This document shows positions 39,985-46,806 of a DNA stretch of 46,806 bases, one piece after another. Below the pieces are notes generated by a model that saw only the letters and a list, made by a program, of their open reading frames with translations, did not search any database and was not told the origin of the DNA. The translations under genes were made by a program, and so were the position numbers. The number at the start of each line of letters is the position of its first letter. The first letter of the stretch is position 1. Source of the stretch: Candidatus Peregrinibacteria bacterium GW2011_GWA2_33_10 (GTDB taxonomy: Bacteria; Patescibacteriota; Gracilibacteria; UBA1369; GWC2-33-13); NCBI GenBank assembly GCA_000989565.1, contig LBOO01000005.1, positions 1 through 46,806 on the forward strand, in the 5' to 3' direction.

Positions 39985-42900
39985 TTAATTACCCTGCTCT
40001 TCAATAATTCTTGTTCCAGTAGTGATCTGTCCATTTGTTTCTAGACGAGCACCTGAGATACGACCCTCGTCATCAGCATGTTGATCAACATTAATAAACT
40101 GAATACCCATATACTCTTGTACCCTGTTTCCTGATCCTAAATCTGAATGACCGAATACGAAACCGTTTATCCCAAGATCGTCTCTAAAATAATTTAATAA
40201 ATCTGAATCCAAACTACGAATTTGCTCTTCAGCTAAAGTTCTATTATTGGTATCCAAAAAAGTATCAAATAAATAATTATATCTTTCTTTATCATAAGCC
40301 TTACCCTCTAAAAGTTTTGCTCTGAGTACAGCCTGAAACTTCGCATTAATAGTTTCTATATCTTCATTTTTTATTAATTCTAAAATCTCGCTAGTAGGAT
40401 CTGTATGTATATGAATTCTATTTTTTCTTCTAACACATAGCTCCCATTTAGAAATCTCTTCTAAAATTGCCCTACCTTCAGGATAATTACGCATATTATT
40501 TAAAATTTCATCTGCATTTAACCTGCTTCCCTCAAAATCAGGTCCAAAAAAACTTTCTATCATTTTTGATTTACCATCTTTCCCTCTTTGTCCGGAAAAT
40601 TTAGTAAATTCTAGAAGTCCTCTCCCTTGATCATATAACATTGCCGGACCTAGGCCGTTTTTATGAACTCCTCCTCTATCTAAAAGCCATGAAAAAACAA
40701 AATCATCATGATTTCCAGCTATAACATCAAAATCCTGTCCTTGAACAGCAGCTTGTTCTCTTAATTTTGAAAGATGTAAAATAATTTTAAAACTATCGCA
40801 AGAACGATCTCCCATAATATCCCCATGGATAACTGGATTTGCATTTGGAAGCAAATCTCCATTTTCGTCTATCACGCCGGTAAGCCTCATACATTTCCAA
40901 TAAGTTTCCCATCTGCCATTTGTGTCCCCAATAGCCAAAACCCGTCTTTCTTGATCATAGTCATTTGATTCCGCTAACCTAGATACTTCCTCAGCTTTTA
41001 TTACATCAGTAAGAGCCATTAAATTTTCTTCAGGGTTATTAAGATCATTCTGATCAATAAAAGATGTGAGAGAGCGGTCATTTTCGCCTTGTAATATCAT
41101 TTTAGACAATCCGCCTCTACTATCTCTTCTAATATCAACAATTCTCCATCTGACATTAGGAGCCCGTGTTAAGATAATATCTCCAATATCAGCTCTTTCT
41201 AGCTTCTCAACAATACTTGGCTTAAAATTCATCGCTTCTCTTTGTTCCCCTCCCCCCGGTCTTTGCTGAGGAATATTAGACCTTCCTTTTGGGGATGAAC
41301 CCTTTTCAATTCTATTTACAAAAGTCGGCATTTGATCTAAATCTAATTCCCATTTCTCATTGTCTTGAGATAATAACCTAAATCTAGGATTACCTTCATA
41401 ATCATAAGTAACATCAATTACCTTATGTTTTACCCCGAACGAAGTAATTATCAAATCACCAACTTGAAGATTTCTAACCTGTTCCTCTAACTTCTGATTC
41501 TCTTTTCTCTCAGATTTAATAACATCCGTAAAGGCACCTAAATTCTCGTCAGGATCTCTTAAATCATCCTCGGTAATAGTGCTGGTAAGAGATGGATCAT
41601 TTACTTCTTGCAAAGACATAGAAACTAAATTGCCTCTACTGTCTCTTTTAATATCAATTATTCTCCATCTTACATTTGTCGCTCGCGTTAGGATGATATC
41701 TCCGATCTGAGCTCGCTCTAGCTTTTCAACAATTTTCAATTTCACCCGCAAAGGTTCTCTTTGCTCAACATTTAATCTTTGTTGAGGAGATTGAGAAGGT
41801 AATTGAATCTTATACGCCAATCCATTTGTGGAAACATCCATAATAGTTACCTTATCTCCATTCCTTCTAATCTTTAAATGTTGGCCTGAAACAGTGCGAG
41901 GCAAATTCGGATCAGTATCTCGTCCCCAACTTATTACTTGCCCACTTATAACGGTTTCCGGAGAACCTTCAGCGTAACCTTTAATAATAAAGTCACTTCC
42001 TCGCTTAAAAATCATCCCGAATGGAGTTTGTGTGTTCTTTGTATATAATAAAGTCCTACCAATAGGCACTATCTCAAACGACTTACCTCTTTCAACAACA
42101 TTAGGAATAGATTCCCTCTGTATTCCTCCCAAATATCCCTCTCTGATCAATTTGGCCGCTTCTTTTAAAGAACATCCCATCATTTTTGCTGCTTCCTCAT
42201 CTTTAGCCTTTAAAAAAGATAATCCCTTCTTTTCTCCAATATTTTGAAAAAATTCATGATCAGGATTATGTACTTCTCTAAACCATGTTTTTTGTTCATC
42301 AGTTAACTGCCGCCCAAATTTCTTTTCTATTTCAACAATTCTGTCATCCAAAGATAGTTGGCTAACCCTTGTCACTTCAGGAGTAATATCTTTATTTACA
42401 GGTTTTAAAACTGTGACGTTTCTTCCCGCATCGTTTTCGATAGTAATTATCATATCTCCATTATCCCTTTCAAAACTGGCTCCCGGAATATTCTTATAAT
42501 ATTCTTCCACTACATTTTGCTTTTCAGGTTCATACAGTCCTTCACTCTCATCAAAATATGATACAGCATCATGTAATTCCGGCTTCGAAGGACCTTGCAT
42601 ACACATAGTTAAAGAAGTCAAATAGGCTAATATCGCGCCTAAACCTATCTTCTTCCCGGCAATATCAATGCCACCTAATCTTTTATCAAGTTGGTTTCCT
42701 ACTTCTCCCATGATCCCTTCAATCACTTCCTCCAAATGTTCAGATAACAATTCTCGCGATAATTTATTAAAAATAGCCTTTTCCGTTCCCTCCAGTCCTC
42801 CCTCTGCCATAGTAAATGTATTTTTTAAATTCACTAAATTTCGCTGAACAATTTCAGCGCCTTCTCCAATTACGCCTTGAAGTCCTTCTTTCCCGCCATA

Positions 42901-44949
42901 GCGCGCAACTAAAATTTTTAATCCTTGGCCAGATAAATTACCTAATCCAATTATTGCGAATGTACTTGCAAAATTCATAAAAAATTCCGGCCCAAACGTA
43001 TTAACCAGTTCTTGAATAGCTTCTGTATTTAATTTTCCATACTTTTCTGTAATTTGTACTGCTCTCGATTGAACATTTTCTGAATCGGTAAGTTCGTGAT
43101 AAAATGCAGCGTAGGTTTCTCCTCCCAATATTCCTCCCGCTGCTCCTAAAGCTGACACTAATGCAATTCCCCCAATTCCACCAACAGGCAATGTAGCCAT
43201 AAAAGTTGTAATAAGAACAACTGAAGTAGTTATAGATGCAATCATCCTGGCCCCGTCCTGCTCGAGCCATTTACCAAAATCATCATGATCAAAATCTCGA
43301 TGATTTACTTTATTTAAAAATTTTTCTAAACCCCCTTTGTCTAAATTGTCAGCAATTTCAGTATATGCAACTTCCAATTCTCTGATTTGCCTTTCAAATT
43401 CATCAGTGATTAACCCCGGATTTAATTCCCGTAATTCCCTTAAAGCATCCTGAGCCTTCGGAATTTCTAACTTTAAAAAAGAAATATTTACCATTAAAGT
43501 GTCAGCTTTACCGCGTACCAAATCAACAAAATTTTCCGGTTTTTTCCCCATCATACCTGCTCTATATAGCTTCTGAATTTCTAATAAGTCTGTTTGGAAT
43601 AAAGAAGAAATTTGTGATACTGCATTTATATGCCGATTTGTACCTAAAGATGTTTTTAACTTTTCTCTAGCTGCGAAATTTTCGTTTTTGATATTCTGGT
43701 TCCCGACGATATGTAAATCCTCAAGCTTAATAGACTTTATAAATTCTTGCGATTGTCTGTCTTCAGGATTTAAAATGCTCATTTCATCCATTGTTAAAAT
43801 TACTCCCGCTTCTTCTTTCGTTAGAATCTCATTTTTTAACATTTCGATTTGAAGATTTAAATTTTCAGGTACTTTATCTTTAAATCTTTTTATTACCTGA
43901 AGTGCGAATTTCAACCGATCATTCCATTCATTAGCAGGGCTTAATTTTTTTGAAAATTCATCAATAACCGAATTATCATATTCAGGATTATTTCTATTAT
44001 GCTCTGTCAAAGCTTGTTTTAAAGCTTCATTGTCTTTGCCCAACAAAATATTTTCATAAAAATTCAATTCAATTCCACTTCTCTCCTTCTTTTGTAACTC
44101 CCCTCTTAAAACAAATAATTGCGTAGATATAAACGCAGGCAAATCCGCACCAAATTCCCGCATAGCGTCTACCAATATTTTTTCCATTTCTTCCTGGTCT
44201 CTTACTTTATTAATTTTTTCTAAATAAGTTGCTTCCCTTTTTTCTTTTTCTTTCTCTAAAAATGGATTTAAAATAGATTGCAAAATCAAATTTGCATCTT
44301 GAATTTCAGTTTCTATTTTATTTAAATCATCTATCGTAGCTGAAATTTCCTGATCATTAACACCAACACCCATAATAAATCCTCTTGCCCCCACTTTACC
44401 GGCACTTTTATTTCTACTTACGAGTAATATTATTCTTTGAAACAAATTTTCTTTCCTTAAATTAGCTGCTTGTATCAACTCATATTGTTTTTCAATAATC
44501 TTCAGTTGTTCAGGATTCAAAGCTAAATTATCTAAATTTTTAAATCTTTCCAAAAGTCCATCAGTCACTTCACGCAAATTAGCTTTATTTAACGAACCCA
44601 AACTTTGTTCAAAATTATCTAACTCTGATAATAAATTCTCAATCAGAATCTTTAATTCTTCTTCCGAATCTCTCTCAATATTGTGCAATTCGTCTTCTCT
44701 GTCTTTTAAAATATTTCCTAAATCTGATTTCAATCTCTCCTTATATTCTCTATCTAAACCTGAATTCTCAATCTTTTGTTCAATCTTATTAAATTTCTTT
44801 TTGATATCCTCATCTCTAATTTCTTCATCTTTCTCAGGTGATAATTGAAGCGTCTTTTCTCTAGCATCTACAGCTTTAGAAAAATTCTCCGCTTCTTGGT
44901 GATAAAAAACCAATCTATTTTTTCCAAATATTTCGTTTTTGTTTTCCAT
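39985..44949 (-). CDS. Giant protein with coiled coil, FHA domain, duplicated module and PPP-like metallophosphatase, 1654 residues
   Basis: Residues 1-560 are helical, with coiled-coil character and no signal peptide. Two Gly-rich hydrophobic segments (569-612 and about 767-784) could insert in the membrane. An FHA domain (about 985-1055) has SWGRDTDPNLPRTVSGQH and DVSTNG, the phosphothreonine-binding signature. A module of about 77 residues (IVEKLERAxIGDIILTRAxN) is present twice, at 1073-1150 and 1246-1320, with a diverged third between (LQVGDLIITSFGVKHKVIDV). The C-terminus is a calcineurin-like phosphoesterase with all metal motifs: GDTNG (1341-1345), GDIMGDR (1376-1382), GNHDD (1412-1416) and GHS (1600-1602). 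Joining phosphothreonine reading to a Ser/Thr phosphatase suggests phosphosignalling; no kinase is in the window. It is preceded by a small gene 9 bp upstream. Confidence 0.85.
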   Translation of the reverse strand: MENKNEIFGKNRLVFYHQEAENFSKAVDAREKTLQLSPEKDEEIRDEDIKKKFNKIEQKIENSGLDREYKERLKSDLGNILKDREDELHNIERDSEEELKILIENLLSELDNFEQSLGSLNKANLREVTDGLLERFKNLDNLALNPEQLKIIEKQYELIQAANLRKENLFQRIILLVSRNKSAGKVGARGFIMGVGVNDQEISATIDDLNKIETEIQDANLILQSILNPFLEKEKEKREATYLEKINKVRDQEEMEKILVDAMREFGADLPAFISTQLFVLRGELQKKERSGIELNFYENILLGKDNEALKQALTEHNRNNPEYDNSVIDEFSKKLSPANEWNDRLKFALQVIKRFKDKVPENLNLQIEMLKNEILTKEEAGVILTMDEMSILNPEDRQSQEFIKSIKLEDLHIVGNQNIKNENFAAREKLKTSLGTNRHINAVSQISSLFQTDLLEIQKLYRAGMMGKKPENFVDLVRGKADTLMVNISFLKLEIPKAQDALRELRELNPGLITDEFERQIRELEVAYTEIADNLDKGGLEKFLNKVNHRDFDHDDFGKWLEQDGARMIASITTSVVLITTFMATLPVGGIGGIALVSALGAAGGILGGETYAAFYHELTDSENVQSRAVQITEKYGKLNTEAIQELVNTFGPEFFMNFASTFAIIGLGNLSGQGLKILVARYGGKEGLQGVIGEGAEIVQRNLVNLKNTFTMAEGGLEGTEKAIFNKLSRELLSEHLEEVIEGIMGEVGNQLDKRLGGIDIAGKKIGLGAILAYLTSLTMCMQGPSKPELHDAVSYFDESEGLYEPEKQNVVEEYYKNIPGASFERDNGDMIITIENDAGRNVTVLKPVNKDITPEVTRVSQLSLDDRIVEIEKKFGRQLTDEQKTWFREVHNPDHEFFQNIGEKKGLSFLKAKDEEAAKMMGCSLKEAAKLIREGYLGGIQRESIPNVVERGKSFEIVPIGRTLLYTKNTQTPFGMIFKRGSDFIIKGYAEGSPETVISGQVISWGRDTDPNLPRTVSGQHLKIRRNGDKVTIMDVSTNGLAYKIQLPSQSPQQRLNVEQREPLRVKLKIVEKLERAQIGDIILTRATNVRWRIIDIKRDSRGNLVSMSLQEVNDPSLTSTITEDDLRDPDENLGAFTDVIKSERKENQKLEEQVRNLQVGDLIITSFGVKHKVIDVTYDYEGNPRFRLLSQDNEKWELDLDQMPTFVNRIEKGSSPKGRSNIPQQRPGGGEQREAMNFKPSIVEKLERADIGDIILTRAPNVRWRIVDIRRDSRGGLSKMILQGENDRSLTSFIDQNDLNNPEENLMALTDVIKAEEVSRLAESNDYDQERRVLAIGDTNGRWETYWKCMRLTGVIDENGDLLPNANPVIHGDIMGDRSCDSFKIILHLSKLREQAAVQGQDFDVIAGNHDDFVFSWLLDRGGVHKNGLGPAMLYDQGRGLLEFTKFSGQRGKDGKSKMIESFFGPDFEGSRLNADEILNNMRNYPEGRAILEEISKWELCVRRKNRIHIHTDPTSEILELIKNEDIETINAKFQAVLRAKLLEGKAYDKERYNYLFDTFLDTNNRTLAEEQIRSLDSDLLNYFRDDLGINGFVFGHSDLGSGNRVQEYMGIQFINVDQHADDEGRISGARLETNGQITTGTRIIEEQGN
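40990..41742 (-). repeat. In-gene duplicated module (two ~230-bp copies) of the giant protein
   Basis: Copies at about 41512-41742 (residues 1070-1146) and 40990-41220 (residues 1244-1320) encode near-identical segments. Both contain GDIILTRA, NVRWRI and DSRG. A diverged third copy lies between. Likely an internal duplication. Confidence 0.8.
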
Positions 44950-44957
44950 AAACTAAT

Positions 44958-45263
44958 TCAAATATTATTTAATTTATTTTCTAAATCAGCTTTCTCGTTT
45001 TTTGTTGAATCTAATTCCATTTCTTTATAAGCATTTCGAATCTTACTTCTTGAAAAATCATCAAATAATTGCATCATTTTTTTATTTAAATTTTGAATCT
45101 TTTTATTTTTTTGGAGTATAATATTAAATTTATTTTTCAAGGCTTTACCTAAAATAAATTCTAAATTCTTTTTTTCTTCTAAAGACAATTTTTCACTTAT
45201 TTTTTCCCATTTCTCTATTATTTCTTTTGGTAGATCTAATTGTTTAAGTAAAACTTGCAACAT
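44958..45263 (-). CDS. Small helical protein cotranscribed with the giant FHA/phosphatase protein
   Basis: This 101-residue, strongly charged protein (LPKEIIEKWEKISEKLSLEE) has coiled-coil propensity throughout. It has no signal peptide, cysteine or known motif. It lies 9 bp upstream of the giant gene in the same direction and shares its promoter (extended -10 at 45298-45306). It may be a helical partner of the giant protein's N-terminal coiled coil. That is inference from position only. No family recognised. Confidence 0.6.
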   Translation of the reverse strand: MLQVLLKQLDLPKEIIEKWEKISEKLSLEEKKNLEFILGKALKNKFNIILQKNKKIQNLNKKMMQLFDDFSRSKIRNAYKEMELDSTKNEKADLENKLNNI

Positions 45264-45297
45264 AAATTATAACAAAAATATTAGATATAATCTTATA

Positions 45298-45306
45298 ATT
45301 ATAACA
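45298..45306 (-). promoter_or_regulatory. Extended -10 promoter of the 44958/39985 unit
   Basis: On the minus strand TG, one base and TATAAT (45298-45303) lie 35 bp before the ATG at 45263, leader about 28 nt. A second TGTTATAAT at 45266-45274 is too close to the ATG to serve. Confidence 0.55.
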
Positions 45307-45334
45307 TAATTTAATTTTATTTCCAAACCTGCAT

Positions 45335-46474
45335 TTAACTTTTAATTTTCATCACCTTTTCTAAACCCCAAAAACTCATCAAAAATATTCCAACTACCAC
45401 AAAACTTAACATAAACACATATAATCTATAATTTTCACTAACCCCATTCTCAAAAAATATTGAAGTCAAAATCTTAATTAAAATTCCATGAAAAAGTAGC
45501 ACCCACAAAGAATGCTTCCCCAATAAAGAAACAGTAATCCAAAAATTAGTTACTCTTATTCTTCCTAAAATCAAAATAAAAAAAATATAAAAATTAATTG
45601 AATATAAAGCCAAATAACCGTTAAAATAAGCGAACCTCTGCACCCAAGAATCAACAATAAAATCTCTATAATGTAAAATGCCGAACAAAACAGTTAAAAT
45701 CAAAAACAATATTGTTAATAAATTCTTATAATTATATTTCTTGAAATAAGGCAAAACTTTCTCTAAAAATAAACCAAATCCAAAATAAACCAGATAAAAT
45801 TGGATTTGCGCCAACTCCTGCGTATAAGAAATAAATAAATTATTTAAATATACAAAAAAACTTTTATACAAAGGAAATTTTGCTGCCAAGAGAAATAAAA
45901 ATTGCGTAAATGTATAAGGATTAAAACAAAAATATATTGAAATTAAACTTAATATAAGCCAAACATACAAATATGATTTTTTAAAAATCCGCGTGATCAA
46001 AAAATGCAAAATATAAATCTCCAACAAAAGCGGAATAAACCAATGACCATAATCAGCTCTTCCATTTAACAAAACCTGCCAAAAAATCGACCAATTAAAA
46101 TCTCCCCAAAAAATATAATATGATAAAAATGTAGCAATAAAAAAAGGAATTAAAATTTTTAAAACAATCTTTTTCAAAAAATTCAAAAAATACATTTTAT
46201 TCATCCGGCAACTGAAATATCCCGAAACAATCAAAAAAAACGGCACACAAAACCGCCAAAAACCACTCATCTCAAAAAAAGGTTCATAATAGTTAGATTT
46301 AATATTCACCAAATAATTTAAACTATGAACTAAAACCACGGCAAAGATCGCCACTGACCGCAAAACATCAATACAAATATCCCTATAACCGCTTTCGCCA
46401 AAATTAAAAAAGCTTAAAGCAGCAGAAAAAATAGAATAAAAACTACCAATCTTTCTTTTCAAATACATAAACAA
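45335..46474 (-). CDS. Membrane-bound acyltransferase (acyltransferase 3 family)
   Basis: This 379-residue protein has about ten membrane segments and the OafA-type signature. CIDVLRSVAIFAVVLVHSLN (34-53) carries Arg39 and His50, the conserved catalytic or binding pair. FFLIVSGYFSCR (79-90) is the second family motif. WFIPLLLEIYILHFLI is another conserved helix. Such enzymes move acetyl or other acyl groups to extracytoplasmic sugars or lipids (O-antigen, peptidoglycan, exopolysaccharide). No SGNH domain is fused. The acceptor is unknown and no glycan gene adjoins it here. The start could be the first or third residue (MFMYLKRK); the first is listed. Confidence 0.9.
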   Translation of the reverse strand: MFMYLKRKIGSFYSIFSAALSFFNFGESGYRDICIDVLRSVAIFAVVLVHSLNYLVNIKSNYYEPFFEMSGFWRFCVPFFLIVSGYFSCRMNKMYFLNFLKKIVLKILIPFFIATFLSYYIFWGDFNWSIFWQVLLNGRADYGHWFIPLLLEIYILHFLITRIFKKSYLYVWLILSLISIYFCFNPYTFTQFLFLLAAKFPLYKSFFVYLNNLFISYTQELAQIQFYLVYFGFGLFLEKVLPYFKKYNYKNLLTILFLILTVLFGILHYRDFIVDSWVQRFAYFNGYLALYSINFYIFFILILGRIRVTNFWITVSLLGKHSLWVLLFHGILIKILTSIFFENGVSENYRLYVFMLSFVVVGIFLMSFWGLEKVMKIKS

Positions 46475-46582
46475 AATTTTTAATCTTCTCTATTTAACAA
46501 AATTTCTGAATAAATGACAATGAGAACTCTTTTTCCAATTACCAATTACTGAATTTACCTCCACCAATAACTGCTCACAGCT

Positions 46583-46700
46583 CGTAATCCGTAATTCGTA
46601 ATCTGTAATCCGTAATTCGTAAAAAGAATAATTTTATTATAATAAAATTCAATTTACGGATTACGGATTACGAATTACGAATTACGGATTACAAATTACA
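46583..46700. repeat. TTACGGATT-family long hairpin repeat
   Basis: The left arm (about 46583-46621) is built of CGTAATCCGTAATTCGTAAT-type units. The right arm (about 46654-46700) repeats TTACGGATTACGGATTACGA. The loop is itself a 20-bp perfect palindrome (AATTTTATTATAATAAAATT). The whole 118 bp can form one hairpin. It is the longest of three family members here. Confidence 0.85.
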
Positions 46701-46730
46701 AAACACCAGTAACGACTCACTGAGATAATA

Positions 46731-46806
46731 TGTCATCCCGAACGAAGAGAGGGATCTTTGGAATAAAAGTTATATTCAATATTCTTTTTATTCCAAAGAT
46801 TCCTCC
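46731..46806. repeat. Partial TGTCAT-type inverted repeat cut by window end
   Basis: The left arm starts TGTCATCCCGAACG and continues GAGGGATCTTTGGAATAAAA. After an AT-rich loop the complementary TTTTATTCCAAAGATTCCTC begins and runs to the window edge. The rest of the right arm should lie just outside. Related to 34655-34810. Confidence 0.7.

Larger units (their letters stand above)
46475..46806. other. Gene-free end of window with two repeat elements
   Basis: The 332 bp hold no gene. They contain a TTACGGATT-family hairpin (46583-46700) and the start of a TGTCAT-type element (46731 onward, cut by the window edge). 46475-46582 shows nothing recognisable. Confidence 0.8.

Noticed and set aside
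43001-43270. 89-codon minus-strand frame inside the giant gene
   Set aside because: It is a shifted frame within a clearly coding region with no motif of its own.
1-46806. TGA recoded as glycine, as in Gracilibacteria/Absconditabacteria
   Set aside because: Genes are full length under the standard code and TGA ends thyA and the thioredoxin-like gene at proper positions.
1-46806. tRNA, rRNA or riboswitch genes
   Set aside because: I looked for cloverleaf-like, rRNA-like and common riboswitch patterns in the gaps and saw none I could support; a covariance-model scan would be needed to exclude them.

Overview
The window reads as chromosome from an AT-rich bacterium using the standard code: TGA is used only as a stop (e.g. 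the thioredoxin-like gene at 25901), which excludes the TGA=Gly code of Gracilibacteria and Absconditabacteria. The gene set (SLH-anchored subtilase, gingipain-type C25 peptidase, L,D-transpeptidase, giant low-similarity proteins, class III ribonucleotide reductase with NrdR, purL/purQ, thyA-folA) fits a free-living or particle-associated member of the Candidate Phyla Radiation, possibly a Peregrinibacteria-like lineage. That placement is inference; no rRNA or tRNA gene is visible. Start codons are almost never preceded by a Shine-Dalgarno sequence, and many genes instead have an extended -10 box (TGnTATAAT) a short distance upstream.

Layout. 1-1750: three unrecognised minus-strand genes. 1824-4967: secreted C25-type peptidase with Ig-like and LamG domains. 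5188-7184: DEAD-box RNA helicase facing a small holin-family membrane protein. 7298-10438: very acidic, repeat-containing E/K-rich protein facing a voltage-gated K+ channel gene. 11467-14029: long hairpin element, then a protein with two fused ATP-grasp modules. 14247-17214: release-factor-like GGQ protein facing a subtilase with three SLH repeats. 17344-18348: DsbA-like lipoprotein. 18460-19208: broken IS110-family element between two ~141-bp direct repeats, apparently inserted in another gene. 19363-22819: small membrane protein, U32 peptidase, GNAT acetyltransferase, D-2-hydroxyacid dehydrogenase. 22991-26853: nrdR-nrdD-glycyl-radical subunit-thioredoxin-nrdG operon behind a promoter with two NrdR boxes. 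26933-28719: unknown gene, folA and thyA. 28954-34576: unknown gene, L,D-transpeptidase, and divergently two large paralogous membrane-anchored proteins whose cysteines are all paired. 34817-39924: purQ, purL and an MFS transporter. 39985-46474: 1654-residue FHA/metallophosphatase protein, a small partner, and an acyltransferase. 46475-46806: two repeat elements.

How the genes fit together. The nrd operon with thyA-folA makes deoxyribonucleotides and dTMP anaerobically; NrdR should sense ATP/dATP and repress its own operon. The glycyl-radical segment of NrdD is encoded as a separate 67-residue protein. The envelope is represented by the C25 peptidase, SLH subtilase, DsbA-like lipoprotein, L,D-transpeptidase, acyltransferase and the paired-cysteine proteins; the last probably form disulfide-stapled helical repeats outside the membrane, and their promoter lies back to back with that of the L,D-transpeptidase. 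Several dispersed hairpin repeats (TTACGGATT family, TGTCAT-CCGAGCG family, and a 129-nt hairpin) sit in the gaps between genes.
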